The notes under the pieces: model-generated | What the model saw: only the letters and a program-made list of their open reading frames with translations | Told to the model about the DNA's origin: nothing | Database searches by the model: none | Assembly (NCBI RefSeq): GCF_900120175.1 | Contig: NZ_FQLF01000001.1 | Location: 310,001-374,000, forward strand | DNA: 64,000 nucleotides | From: Oceanicoccus sp. KOV_DT_Chl | GTDB lineage: Bacteria; Pseudomonadota; Gammaproteobacteria; Pseudomonadales; Dasaniaceae | Direction of reading: 5' to 3' | Program-made: the position numbers and the translations under genes | In this document: in pieces, positions 27,056 through 35,081 of the stretch | How positions within the stretch are numbered: the first letter of the stretch is position 1 | Layout of the letters: each line of letters opens with the position of its first letter

Positions 27056-27805
27056 ATGCGGCGTGGTTTGGTAGTAGGTAACTGGAAAATGCATGGCTCA
27101 AAAGCCAGTGTTGCCGAACTGGTTACCGGCTTGAAACGGCTTACTAGCCATGCTGATGCTGATCTTGCAGTCTGTCCGCCTTATGTATTTATTCCCTCGG
27201 TAGTCGATGGTTTAGCAGCAACGGACATCACCGTAGGTGCGCAAAACGTTAGTGATCAAGCTGAAGGGGCTTTCACCGGAGAAGTTTCAGCCGGGATGTT
27301 AGCGGAGTTCGGTTGTCGCTATGTGATTGTTGGGCATTCCGAGCGTAGAACGTTGTTTGCCGATAGTGACAAGCTAGTGGCTGCTAAATTTGTGGCGGCG
27401 CAACAAGTCGGTCTAACGCCCATATTATGTGTTGGTGAAAGCTTGGCACAGCGTGAGGCCGGTGAGACTTTAACATTGGTAGAAGAGCAGTTGCTGGCAG
27501 TTATTGATAGCGCCGGTATACAGGCTTTATCGAAAGCCGTTGTGGCCTATGAGCCCATTTGGGCGATAGGTACCGGTAAAACTGCCAGTCCGGAGCAGGC
27601 ACAGCAAGTTCATGCCCATATCAGGCAGGTGGTAGCTAAGGCAAGTTCGACAGTGGCAGCCGGGTTACAAATTTTATACGGCGGCAGTGTTAAGGCCGAT
27701 AATGCGGCAGAACTTTTTGCCAACCAGGATATCGATGGTGCTTTAGTAGGCGGGGCATCATTACAAATTGAAGACTTTGCAGCGATTTACAACGCTGCCG
27801 GTTAA
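27056..27805 (+). CDS. tpiA: Triosephosphate isomerase TpiA
   Basis: 249 residues. It interconverts dihydroxyacetone phosphate and glyceraldehyde-3-phosphate. Catalytic Lys in GNWKMHG, His in VGHSERR, Glu in AYEPIWAIGTGK, and the phosphate-binding YGGSVKADN are present. The order glmM-tpiA-secG is the conserved gammaproteobacterial one. A small GCCTG-CAAAA-CAGGC hairpin follows the stop. Confidence 0.97.
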   Translation: MRRGLVVGNWKMHGSKASVAELVTGLKRLTSHADADLAVCPPYVFIPSVVDGLAATDITVGAQNVSDQAEGAFTGEVSAGMLAEFGCRYVIVGHSERRTLFADSDKLVAAKFVAAQQVGLTPILCVGESLAQREAGETLTLVEEQLLAVIDSAGIQALSKAVVAYEPIWAIGTGKTASPEQAQQVHAHIRQVVAKASSTVAAGLQILYGGSVKADNAAELFANQDIDGALVGGASLQIEDFAAIYNAAG

Positions 27806-27847
27806 GCCTGCAAAACAGGCATAAATGTAACGAACAGGTAAAACCTA

Positions 27848-28264
27848 ATGGAACAAATTATTCTTATTATTCACATGCTAATCGCATTGGCTATCATCGG
27901 CCTGATTATGATTCAGCAAGGTAAGGGCGCTGATATGGGAGCCTCTTTTGGTGCGGGTTCTTCCCAGACACTGTTTGGCAGTGGTGGCGGTGGTAGTGTG
28001 CTGACGCTGGCAACGACCTGGTTGGTAGCGCTATTTTTTGCCACTAGTTTTGGTTTGGCGGTGATTGCAAAAAATAATTCCGCCAATGCTGGAGCCGTTG
28101 ATTTACCCATCCCGGCAGTAGTGGAAAGCAAGTCTGCCGCAGATGTAGAAATTCCTGCTATCGATGAGCAAGCACTGCAAGAATCGATGGGTACTATGGC
28201 CGATGATATTCCCGAAATAGGTGCATCGACAACGACACCCGCTGAGTCGGACATCCCGGAATAG
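27848..28264 (+). CDS. secG: Preprotein translocase subunit SecG
   Basis: 138 residues. Two membrane helices (ILIIHMLIALAIIGLIMI and LATTWLVALFFATSFGLAVI) flank the conserved QQGKGADMGASFGAGSSQTLFGSGG loop, the signature of SecG, a stimulatory subunit of the SecYEG channel. The acidic C-terminal tail (about residues 85-138) is longer than in E. coli, as common in marine relatives. Followed by tRNA-Leu, the usual arrangement. Confidence 0.95.
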   Translation: MEQIILIIHMLIALAIIGLIMIQQGKGADMGASFGAGSSQTLFGSGGGGSVLTLATTWLVALFFATSFGLAVIAKNNSANAGAVDLPIPAVVESKSAADVEIPAIDEQALQESMGTMADDIPEIGASTTTPAESDIPE

Positions 28265-28288
28265 GCTAGACGTTTAACAACCAGATAA

Positions 28289-28374
28289 GCCGAAGTGGTG
28301 GAATTGGTAGACACGCCATCTTGAGGGGGTGGTGAGCTATGCTCGTGCGGGTTCAAGTCCCGCCTTCGGCACCA
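28289..28374 (+). tRNA. tRNA-Leu(GAG)
   Basis: 86 bases including an encoded CCA. The acceptor GCCGAAG pairs with CTTCGGC; the D-arm contains GGAATTGGTAGAC; the anticodon stem CCATC/GGTGG encloses TTGAGGG, giving anticodon GAG; a class II variable arm (TGAGCTATGCTCG) and a normal T-arm GGTTCAAGTCCC follow. Placement after secG is conserved. Its 3' half is duplicated at 30489-30554. Confidence 0.97.
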
Positions 28375-28418
28375 ACAACTAAAGATCAACTAGCAATGGT
28401 TGGTCTTTTTTTATGTCT
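28351..28418. repeat. Direct repeat copy 1 (tRNA-Leu 3' end plus terminator)
   Basis: 68 bases from the T-arm of tRNA-Leu through its terminator. It is repeated at 30489-30554 with only two bases (GG of the acceptor) missing. This is what integration of a mobile element at a tRNA 3' end leaves behind: one repeat keeps the tRNA whole, the other marks the far end. Confidence 0.85.
28383..28413 (+). terminator. Rho-independent terminator of tRNA-Leu
   Basis: AGATCAAC and GTTGGTCT form an 8-bp stem (one G-T pair) with a TAGCAATG loop, followed by seven T residues. It would end the secG/tRNA transcript. A second copy lies at 30519-30549. Confidence 0.8.
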
Positions 28419-28460
28419 CCAGTAACGTCCAGTTATCGTTATTGCTACAAACTTCCCTAC

Positions 28461-28678
28461 ATGTCACAGCATGAAAGTGATACAGAAAGGATTACTAGCC
28501 AGTTGCATAAAATAGGCGAACGAATCTTTGAGTATTACGAATATGGTAAGGGCTACGGCAAAAAGAAGGGCATGCACTGGAAACCTTTAACCGGCTTCAT
28601 GCTCGATATGAGCAGCTAGAGGCGCAGTGGTGCCGTGCAATAGCTGTTCACCTTAAGGGACTTGAGTTATTCGACTAA
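28461..28678 (+). CDS. Small unrecognised protein, one apparent frameshift
   Basis: As written the frame from ATG 28461 ends at 28619. Adding one A to the run 28581-28583 extends it in a coherent way: GKKKGMHWKTFNRL, then ARYEQLEAQWCRAIAVHLKG, ending at TAA 28678, for about 72 residues. It is basic in the centre (GKGYGKKKG) and helical at both ends. I do not know the family. It is the first gene inside the putative tRNA-Leu island. No integrase domain is visible. Confidence 0.5.
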
Positions 28679-28764
28679 GCAAAACAATAAGTTAGATTCG
28701 AATCAAATGGTTTCTGTGTTCGTGAGTAGATGTCCGTTGTTGGGGTGTAAGCGGTCGGTGTGAT

Positions 28765-28787
28765 ATTTAGTTTATATGTAAGATAAA
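28765..28787 (+). promoter_or_regulatory. Shared upstream motif, copy 2
   Basis: Contains GTTTATATGTAAGATAAA, the same as at 13955-13977. It lies about 207 bases ahead of the VPLPA-CTERM gene at 28994. Flanking bases also resemble copy 1 (GCGGT shortly upstream). Confidence 0.5.
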
Positions 28788-28993
28788 TTAGTCGGTATTG
28801 ACTCAATCTTACTGTTTACATAGAACAGGATAGGTGTCATAAAGGCTCTGGCATTTAATCTTACGTGATTGGCTGGTGTTTCCAATATTATTATAGGTAT
28901 ATTATAAGCTACACTTAATTGTTGTGATTGCTCGTGATTTGAATATTTTAATTTATTAAAGAAATAAAAATAATACTAGAGAGGGTTAGGGTT

Positions 28994-29743
28994 GTGTTAT
29001 CAAAAATTCTAATAATAACCATGTTTTTTGTATTCTCCGGAAGAGCTGGCGCTGAAATTTTTTTGCCGGATTCTCTTTGCGATAACCCCTATGACTGTCA
29101 AGCGGCAACAACTATATTTAGTTCTGATAATGTCGCCATTTTTTCATCTCCGAGCCAATATATCTGGGCCGGCTATAATTTGGGCGGAGCTTCGAACTAT
29201 TATGATACTGGGAGCGAGCCATCGTATAGTGAGCCAGAAACAACCTCCTCAATCTCTGGTACCCTTTGGATTAAATCCAAAGCGATATATTACAATGAGC
29301 CGATTATAATTGAGGTTTTTGCACCCAATCCATACCCGTGGGATGCTGCTGAATATCTTAATCCAGTTTTCACACTTAACGCAGAAGCGCTACTTACCGG
29401 AACGGGGATGGGTTCTAGGCTGTACTCTGATGATATATTAATCCCCCCCGGTTCCGATAATATGACAGTAGCACCTTTCGCACCTTCTTGTGTTGAGTGT
29501 GGTGAGATTATGGAACTCAATCTTTTGTATCTGCTCTACAGGGAAGTGTCTCCCGATGTATATGCTTTTGAGCTAAATTCATTAGACAACCGAACAGTCA
29601 TTTATACACAAGAAGATTATTTTTATACAAGTCAGCATCTTGGTACCGCAACGTATAGTCTTGCGAATGTACCATTGCCAACAGCTACATGGTTGTTTTT
29701 TTCTGCATTAATTGGTTTGGTTGGCATCAATCGGAGAAAGTAA
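28994..29743 (+). CDS. VPLPA-CTERM sorting domain protein
   Basis: 249 residues. The signal peptide ends near SGRAGA. The C-terminus reads VPLPTATWLFFSALIGLVGI followed by NRRK: a short motif, a hydrophobic helix and a basic tail, the tripartite sorting signal of the exosortase VPLPA/PEP-CTERM class. Such proteins are exported by Sec, cut at the motif and released or anchored at the surface. The middle part is a beta-rich region of unknown family with four cysteines. GAGGGTTAGGG precedes GTG 28994. It lies inside the tRNA-Leu-flanked interval and is preceded by the shared upstream motif. No exosortase gene is in the window. Confidence 0.82.
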   Translation: MLSKILIITMFFVFSGRAGAEIFLPDSLCDNPYDCQAATTIFSSDNVAIFSSPSQYIWAGYNLGGASNYYDTGSEPSYSEPETTSSISGTLWIKSKAIYYNEPIIIEVFAPNPYPWDAAEYLNPVFTLNAEALLTGTGMGSRLYSDDILIPPGSDNMTVAPFAPSCVECGEIMELNLLYLLYREVSPDVYAFELNSLDNRTVIYTQEDYFYTSQHLGTATYSLANVPLPTATWLFFSALIGLVGINRRK

Positions 29744-29995
29744 TCAATGGCAATCAATGGTGGCAGACTCGATTGAAAACCTATTCTGTCTTCTCTTGGC
29801 ACAACAGCGACCGAATGAGCTAAAAATACTTGTCAGTCGCACTATGATCCTTAACAGCCTGAGGGCTGTTAAGTCCCTGCGGGCTTCGCCTTCGGCTCGG
29901 TCCAAACGCTATGCGTGTTTGTGACCCATTGCAGGCCCGAGTAATTACGTGCGCATTCCAGTTGGCAGGAAATTGGATAGGGTCGATCTTATCGC

Positions 29996-30229
29996 GGCAC
30001 GATGTGGGGGCGGACCAATAATTTTACGTTGTTTGTAAAATTTTGCTCTGACCCCCGCTAGAAACCGTTGGCACGATGTTGTTTCGAAGTATCTGCCAGA
30101 ATGGCAAGTTGATAAATCGGAGTGACCTGAAAAAGGTTTATTTAGGGAAATCGTGCCGACGGTTTCTGTCAGGGGTCAGAGCCACTTTTGTAAACAGCAC
30201 AAAAGTGGGTCCGACCCCGCACTGTGCCA
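29996..30229. repeat. Long inverted-repeat (MITE/BIME-like) element
   Basis: Two arms of about 80 bases (29996-30078 and 30148-30229) face each other across a 70-base centre. The inner parts AGAAACCGTTGGCACGAT and its partner differ at one base. The outer parts each carry a GGGGTCAGAGC-type core and their own small hairpin (ATTTTAC...GTAAAAT and CACTTTTGT...ACAAAAGTG). The TCTGACCCC core is shared with the REP-like repeats at 555-2102. The structure suits a non-autonomous element mobilised in trans; no transposase is encoded. Confidence 0.7.
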
Positions 30230-30291
30230 TGGCAAGTATTATTTCTATCCGACCTCGTACCAACGTCTCTAATTGGCACAAACTACCTAAT

Positions 30292-30318
30292 AGCCTCAAC
30301 TAACCTTGGGGCTTTTTC
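30292..30318 (+). terminator. Rho-independent terminator
   Basis: AGCCTCAA and TTGGGGCT form an 8-bp stem with a CTAACC loop, followed by TTTTT. No plus-strand gene ends close by, so it may be a leftover of the integrated element. Confidence 0.65.
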
Positions 30319-30488
30319 ATGTCCGTTATTAGGGTATTTTTATACATAAAATCCTATCGAGGTGAGTCACCAGTGGCGGCAGGTTTAACTCAATTCCAAG
30401 CAATTGAAATGCAGTGACTTTTCTCTAATGTAACACCGGCAGGGATATGGTTTTTTATCCCCTTGATATACGCGGCCTGTAGGAGGTT

Positions 30489-30554
30489 GTTCAAGTCCCG
30501 CCTTCCACCAACAACTAAAGATCAACTAGCAATGGTTGGTCTTTTTTTATGTCT
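30489..30554. repeat. Direct repeat copy 2 (partial tRNA-Leu and terminator)
   Basis: 66 bases matching 28351-28418 with two bases deleted. It begins in the T-arm, so no complete tRNA can form here. With copy 1 it bounds a 2,070-base interval. Confidence 0.85.
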
Positions 30555-30591
30555 GCAAGAATATGAGGTTCGCTACTCCTATATTTGATAA

Positions 30592-31275
30592 CTAGATTTT
30601 ATTTTCCGGCCGGACATCTGCATAGATCGATTTGGGGAACCAACGTTCAGCCGTCTTAATGAGATAGGGCGTGCCTGTTAACATCAGCGTTTTGTTGTTG
30701 ATCGCAGCTCCTACCCCGCTATCCCCCATCCAGACGGCGGCGAGATCTGGCAGAGTGCTGCTAATGTATAAGTCCACCTCTCTTCCGGTATCGCTGTCGC
30801 ATAGATCGACCACGCCACCATTGGCAATCAACCACCATTGTTTTTGACCGGACTGGTCATTGAGAATAATGCTGAATACAGAATCACCATCAGGCAGCTC
30901 CGCAACATTCAGCGTGCGATGAAAGTCCCACATAAATGTACCTGCATCCAGATCACTATCACACAGCTGATCCCTGGCCCAACGTAAACCCCATCGCGCA
31001 AGGCCATCAATCACGGGAGCCAACTCCCGGCCACATGCGGTTAGATGATATTCAACGCTTCGCTGAGCGGCTGATTTACGAATAACTAACCCGTGCTGCT
31101 CCAGATGCTTCAGCCGCTTGCTGAGTATGGTCGGTGATATACGTGGCATGGCGCGCTGGAATTCGTTGTAGCGACAAGCACCGAAGAACAGTTCACGGAG
31201 GATCAGCAGCGTCCATTTGTCGCCGACAATATCAGCAGCTTTAACAGCTGGGCATAGGCTACCTGGGGTATTCAT
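30592..31275 (-). CDS. HxlR-family transcriptional regulator with C-terminal extension
   Basis: 227 residues. The first 105 are an HxlR-type winged helix: Cys8 in SLCPAVKAADIVGDKWTLLI, then FNEFQ-like YNEFQRAMPRISPTILSKRLKHLEQHGLV and VEYHLTACGREL. Cys8 is the position used for redox sensing in several HxlR proteins. The remaining 120 residues resemble an SCP2-like lipid-binding domain (VFSIILNDQSGQKQWWLIANGG, LYISSTLPDLAAVW, LTGTPYLI), an arrangement seen in other HxlR regulators. It is divergent from the OsmC-like gene, and the 151-base gap holds a candidate operator, so peroxide-linked control of osmC is a reasonable inference. Confidence 0.85.
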   Translation of the reverse strand: MNTPGSLCPAVKAADIVGDKWTLLILRELFFGACRYNEFQRAMPRISPTILSKRLKHLEQHGLVIRKSAAQRSVEYHLTACGRELAPVIDGLARWGLRWARDQLCDSDLDAGTFMWDFHRTLNVAELPDGDSVFSIILNDQSGQKQWWLIANGGVVDLCDSDTGREVDLYISSTLPDLAAVWMGDSGVGAAINNKTLMLTGTPYLIKTAERWFPKSIYADVRPENKI

Positions 31276-31317
31276 TTTTTCTCCTATCTAATCGCGCGGC
31301 TCGCAAAATTAATATCT

Positions 31318-31340
31318 CTACACCGCTACGCAAAGTGTAG
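31318..31340. promoter_or_regulatory. Candidate HxlR operator
   Basis: CTACAC and GTGTAG form a perfect 6-bp inverted repeat with an 11-base spacer, centred in the gap between the divergent HxlR and OsmC-like genes, where a dimeric winged-helix regulator would act on both. Confidence 0.5.
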
Positions 31341-31426
31341 TGGTTTGCTACCGATAGCGCAGTATTCTACAACTGCCAACTGGCGGTAATCTGGATTCGT
31401 TATTTACCCAACGAGAGATCAGAGTT

Positions 31427-32041
31427 ATGGAAACCCTAAACCGATATATGCAAGACTTAAGTCGAACCAACTTTGTAACAGCGTCCTGCGATGCCAGCAT
31501 GAATACACGGCAGATGCCTCTGACAGACAGTTATAGAGTAAATCCAAAGCTGGCCCAAATTACCGATTATGCCTGCACCCGCAGCGATAATATAGACGCC
31601 AGCTCACCCCTTTATGGGGAAGTCCGCCTGACCCACAATAATCCATACCCGCTCGCGGTAGGTGTGCATACGGCCGTCGGTGGTGAAAGTGATTACCCAA
31701 CGCCGGGCGATATACTCTGCGGTGCTTTGGCCGCTTGTCTGGATAGTACTATACGGATTATTGCCAATAAACTGAGTGTAGAATTGCTGGATCTGTCGGT
31801 CTCAGTGACTGCCGAGATAGACGTCAGAGGTACGCTGCGAGTCGACGATGATGTACCTGTGGGCTTCCAGAATATCGCGATTCATACCGATATTAAAACC
31901 GCAGCAGGAGTCGATAAAAACCTCATGGTGCAATTGCTTAAAGCCGCAGAGTATAGCTGTGTCATTGTCCAGACCTTGCGCAATGCACCAGATATCGCGA
32001 TCACTTCCGACCTCCGATGTGAGGACGCTGCAGCAGCTTAG
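31427..32041 (+). CDS. OsmC-family thiol peroxidase-like protein
   Basis: 204 residues with the two OsmC/Ohr cysteines in their usual places: GALAACLDSTIRI and AEYSCVIVQTL. The central domain (about residues 60-190) is the OsmC fold; the first 55 residues are an extra N-terminal segment. OsmC proteins reduce organic hydroperoxides in the cytoplasm. Divergent from the HxlR regulator. AGAGATCAGAG precedes ATG 31427. Confidence 0.87.
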   Translation: METLNRYMQDLSRTNFVTASCDASMNTRQMPLTDSYRVNPKLAQITDYACTRSDNIDASSPLYGEVRLTHNNPYPLAVGVHTAVGGESDYPTPGDILCGALAACLDSTIRIIANKLSVELLDLSVSVTAEIDVRGTLRVDDDVPVGFQNIAIHTDIKTAAGVDKNLMVQLLKAAEYSCVIVQTLRNAPDIAITSDLRCEDAAAA

Positions 32042-32404
32042 TTTGCTGCTCTTTCGAAAGTCAGAAAAGGGGACAGCGTCTGCATTGCTGTCCCTCGACA
32101 TTTGCCACATTTAAAGAAATTAGAGCTTGTTGCTAATGCGTGATCTAGTAAGAGCGTTAGCTACAATGGTGGTTTTAGATTCAATAGCCGCAATTTAATT
32201 TACATGTAAGTTAAAAAGTAATTTTCAAATGAAAGTATTGCTTAACGGAATGATACTATTGACAGTCGAATTTACAGCTTCGTCAATTGACCCCTTATAT
32301 TTAAGGTTATACCCTGAAATAGTCGGGTTCTAGGCTGCGTTGAATAAACGCTTTGCTTGTCGTATCCTGCTATTTGAAAAATAATAATTAAAAAGGACTG
32401 GATC
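32042..32404. other. Intergenic region ahead of the second VPLPA-CTERM gene
   Basis: 363 bases without a supported gene; it carries the third copy of the shared upstream motif and otherwise AT-rich leader sequence. Confidence 0.55.
32193..32215 (+). promoter_or_regulatory. Shared upstream motif, copy 3
   Basis: AATTTACATGTAAGTTAAA, a variant of copies 1 and 2 in which the centre TTACATGTAA is a perfect palindrome. About 190 bases ahead of the VPLPA-CTERM gene at 32405, similar to the spacing at copy 2. Confidence 0.5.
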
Positions 32405-33106
32405 ATGAAATTTTTTTTCGCACTTATCTTTTTGACCCCTTCTATAACGTTTGCAGAAATTTATCATTTCTCTAATACGCTGCCATCTGGTAACGGTGTG
32501 CCTACAATCAGCGGTTATTTAGAGCGAGCTGGTGATGATGTATCTATTTTTCTTTCGGTCGACAATCACATAGTCGAGACTGGCTCATACCCTGTTGACC
32601 AAGTAGAACATTCGGACTTTCAAATAACCTATTCCTCAACAGTACAGAGTGAAAACTTTTATTATAGTGATTGGGGATATGATTACAGTTATGAAGAACT
32701 GTACGATAAAACCTGGATAAACGGGTATACAGCTGTCGAAAATATTGAGCAACGCGTGTACATTAGCTCGGCTCCTTTGGTCGCTGAGCCTGGCACAGTC
32801 ACTATTGATATGCCCGAGCTGGTGCTTTATCAGAGCTCATATATTTGTGAATATTATTATGGTGACTCTTCACAAACAGGAACACCTACCGGTGGTTGTC
32901 ATGACGAAGTGAATATCAATAATGGACTTGATGGATTAACGTTTGATTTGGTACTGGCTTATCACATAGATGGCCCCATCACTGAACAGCAATGGATTGA
33001 GACGCATTCAGTGACGTTGTCTGCTATACCTGTTCCTGCGGCAGCTTGGTTTTTTGGTTCAGCTTTAATTGGTCTTGCTGGAATCAAGCGTAAACAGTCA
33101 CGTTAG
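32405..33106 (+). CDS. VPLPA-CTERM sorting domain protein
   Basis: 233 residues. A signal peptide (KFFFALIFLTPSITFA) is followed by a beta-rich region and a C-terminal signal: IPVPAAAWFFGSALIGLAGI then KRKQSR. This is the same exosortase-type tail as at 28994, with a VPAAAW motif, hydrophobic helix and basic end. A Cys pair (SSYICEYYYG and GGCHDE) may form a disulfide. The middle domain is not recognised. AAAAGGA precedes ATG 32405 and a hairpin terminator follows. Confidence 0.83.
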   Translation: MKFFFALIFLTPSITFAEIYHFSNTLPSGNGVPTISGYLERAGDDVSIFLSVDNHIVETGSYPVDQVEHSDFQITYSSTVQSENFYYSDWGYDYSYEELYDKTWINGYTAVENIEQRVYISSAPLVAEPGTVTIDMPELVLYQSSYICEYYYGDSSQTGTPTGGCHDEVNINNGLDGLTFDLVLAYHIDGPITEQQWIETHSVTLSAIPVPAAAWFFGSALIGLAGIKRKQSR

Positions 33107-33117
33107 TCCCTAGGATT

Positions 33118-33150
33118 AGGCCCCCGCGTAGATTGTTTATGGCGGGGCCT
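33118..33150 (+). terminator. Hairpin terminator after the VPLPA-CTERM gene
   Basis: AGGCCCCCGC and GGCGGGGCCT pair with one bulged C across a 14-base loop; only a weak T-rich tail follows, so termination is probable but not certain. Confidence 0.5.
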
Positions 33151-33241
33151 TGCTTATCTCCTGTACTGTTTCTTAATTGGTATTTTTTATAATTGATCCG
33201 TGGATTTGGGTTGCTCTAATGGCGAATTTATAGATTGATTA

Positions 33242-33257
33242 CTGTATGTATATACAG
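33242..33257 (+). promoter_or_regulatory. LexA (SOS) box of umuDC
   Basis: CTGTATGTATATACAG matches the LexA consensus CTG-N10-CAG with an AT-alternating centre. It lies 12 bases before the umuD ATG, where LexA would block transcription until DNA damage. Confidence 0.92.
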
Positions 33258-33269
33258 TAATCTGCGCTA

Positions 33270-33668
33270 ATGAAAATAATCCCGATTCCTTTTTTTGGTC
33301 ACACCATTGCGGCAGGTTTCCCTAGCCCTGCCGATGATTTTATTGAAAGTTATCTGGACCTTAATGAATACCTGATCCGCCATCCCAGTGCGACCTATAT
33401 GGCAAAAGCGCAGGGTCAGTCGATGGTCGGGCGTGGTATTTATGATGGCGATACGTTGATTGTTGATCGCCATATTGAGGCGCAGCATGGCAGTATTGTT
33501 ATTGCCGCGTTGGATGGCGAGCTAACCTGCAAGATACTGGATACGCGGCGGCGTTTGTTAGTGCCAGCGCATGGCAATATGGCGCCGATACCTGTGGGTG
33601 ACGATGCCGAGTTAATCATCGAGGGTGTTGTCACTCATTCCATTCGTCACCATGTTCGCATTGGTTGA
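33270..33668 (+). CDS. umuD: UmuD-like translesion polymerase V accessory protein
   Basis: 132 residues, S24 peptidase family. The self-cleavage site is A15-G16 in AAGFPSP, the nucleophile S51 in GQSMVG and the general base K88 in LTCKIL. RecA-stimulated cleavage would yield UmuD', which joins UmuC to form the mutagenic polymerase V. It overlaps umuC by 17 bases and lies directly behind a LexA box, so its regulation is clear from sequence. Confidence 0.93.
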   Translation: MKIIPIPFFGHTIAAGFPSPADDFIESYLDLNEYLIRHPSATYMAKAQGQSMVGRGIYDGDTLIVDRHIEAQHGSIVIAALDGELTCKILDTRRRLLVPAHGNMAPIPVGDDAELIIEGVVTHSIRHHVRIG

Positions 33669-34908
33669 CTGCAATAGCTGCTATGCCAGCTGTGAACAAA
33701 TTTTCAGGCCCGACCTTCGTGGTAAGCCGGTTGTTGTATTAAGCAATAACGACGGCTGTATTGTTGCGCGCAGCAAGGAAGCCAAAGCTTTGGGTATCCC
33801 GGACCTACAGCCTTTTTTTAAGATTGAAGGCTTGTTGCGCAAGCTTGGGGTGTATGTCTTCAGTAGTAACTACACATTGTACGGTGATATTAGCCAGCGT
33901 GTTATGAACACACTTAAAGACTATTCGCCAGAGGTGGAGGTTTACTCTATCGATGAAATGTTTTTGCAGCTGGACGGCATCGCCTGTGATCTTGGTGTTT
34001 ACGGGCGGGATATTAAACAGCGACTCTGGCGAGATATCAGGATGCCGGTAGGCGTTGGTATTGCGCCAACGAAAACACTGGCCAAACTGGCCAATCATGC
34101 CGCCAAAAAAATTGTCAGCACCCATGGGGTTTGCGTGCTCGATACGCCGGTTAAGTGGCAGTGGTTACAGCGGCGACTGCCGGTGAAGCAAGTGTGGGGT
34201 ATTGGATCACGGTTGAGCGGCAAGTTAAATGCCTTGGAGATATACAGTGTTTATGATTTGGCAACAGCGAACCCCAAGCGCTTACGCGGACAATTCGGGG
34301 TGAATGTTGAACGTATTATTGAAGAGCTTAACGGGGTTTCTGCCATTCCGCTTGCAGAGCAGCCACTGGCTAAAAAACAAATCTACTGTACGCGTTCTTT
34401 TGGCGACAAACCTACAACTCTGGAGCCGCTCGATAAAGCGGTGAGTGCTTATGCGAGTCGCGCAGCAGAGAAGTTGCGGGCGCAGCAGCATGTCGTTAGT
34501 ACGTTGCAGGTATTCATTAATAGCTCGCCCTATGAAACTAATCATTACAGTCGGAATATTGTGGTGAAATTGCCGTACGCTACCGATGATAGTCGCCTTA
34601 TTGTGAAAACTGCACGCGCTGGTTTGAGAGAAATATTTAAGCCCAATGTGCGGTATTTGAAAGCAGGGGTGGGATTAATAGAGTTATCAGATAAGCATTA
34701 TCAGCAGCAGGATTTATTTATGTTGAGTCACTCGCCCAAGGTTGAAGCGTTAATGTCGGTGATGGATAGCATTAATAAGCGCTATGGTCAGGGCACAAGC
34801 TATATCGGTGCGCAAGGTTCGGGGAGTCGCTGGCAGATGCGGCAGAATTTTAAGTCGCCGGCTTACACAACAAAGTGGAGCGAGCTGCCCGCAGTCAGTT
34901 GTCACTAA
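33652..34908 (+). CDS. umuC: DNA polymerase V catalytic subunit UmuC
   Basis: Y-family polymerase, 418 residues from ATG 33652 ([15 protein letters not shown]). The palm motifs are [22 protein letters not shown] and YSIDEMFL; the fingers, thumb with [10 protein letters not shown], and little-finger domain follow, and the C-terminal UmuC extension is present ([12 protein letters not shown] ... WQMRQ). It copies past damaged bases. The start lies inside umuD, in keeping with translational coupling. The longer frame from 33625 is not needed. Confidence 0.95.
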   Translation: MFALVDCNSCYASCEQIFRPDLRGKPVVVLSNNDGCIVARSKEAKALGIPDLQPFFKIEGLLRKLGVYVFSSNYTLYGDISQRVMNTLKDYSPEVEVYSIDEMFLQLDGIACDLGVYGRDIKQRLWRDIRMPVGVGIAPTKTLAKLANHAAKKIVSTHGVCVLDTPVKWQWLQRRLPVKQVWGIGSRLSGKLNALEIYSVYDLATANPKRLRGQFGVNVERIIEELNGVSAIPLAEQPLAKKQIYCTRSFGDKPTTLEPLDKAVSAYASRAAEKLRAQQHVVSTLQVFINSSPYETNHYSRNIVVKLPYATDDSRLIVKTARAGLREIFKPNVRYLKAGVGLIELSDKHYQQQDLFMLSHSPKVEALMSVMDSINKRYGQGTSYIGAQGSGSRWQMRQNFKSPAYTTKWSELPAVSCH

Positions 34909-35081
34909 TCTATAGGTGATGCTCCCTTTAAGTCAGGTAATTATTTAATGTGTGGGTGTTACAGGATTGGTGTCGTGACTTAATGTCAGATAGACTTAAC
35001 CGAAAAAAGACGGCTGTGCTCAATGTTGGCATGTCGATTGCTCTAACAATAATGCTAAGTTAACGGAGAAAAGTATTACGT

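Larger units (their letters stand above)
29744..30591. other. Gene-free stretch at the right end of the island
   Basis: About 850 bases. It contains the long inverted-repeat element at 29996-30229, a terminator at 30292, and the second tRNA-Leu repeat at 30489-30554. Small open frames here run through inverted-repeat arms and have no start signals, so none is called. Confidence 0.65.

Noticed and set aside
28860-28920. Possible sigma-54 (-24/-12) promoter for the VPLPA-CTERM gene
   Set aside because: A GG-N10-GC spacing exists (GGTATATTATAAGC) but the flanking consensus is poor, and no equivalent was found before the lipoprotein gene.
29712-29924. 70-codon open frame overlapping the end of the VPLPA-CTERM gene
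   Set aside because: Starts within the known gene in another frame; composition and lack of a start signal argue against coding.
30076-30303. 75-codon open frame in the island
   Set aside because: It runs through both arms of the inverted-repeat element, has no ribosome-binding site and reads as repeat sequence.
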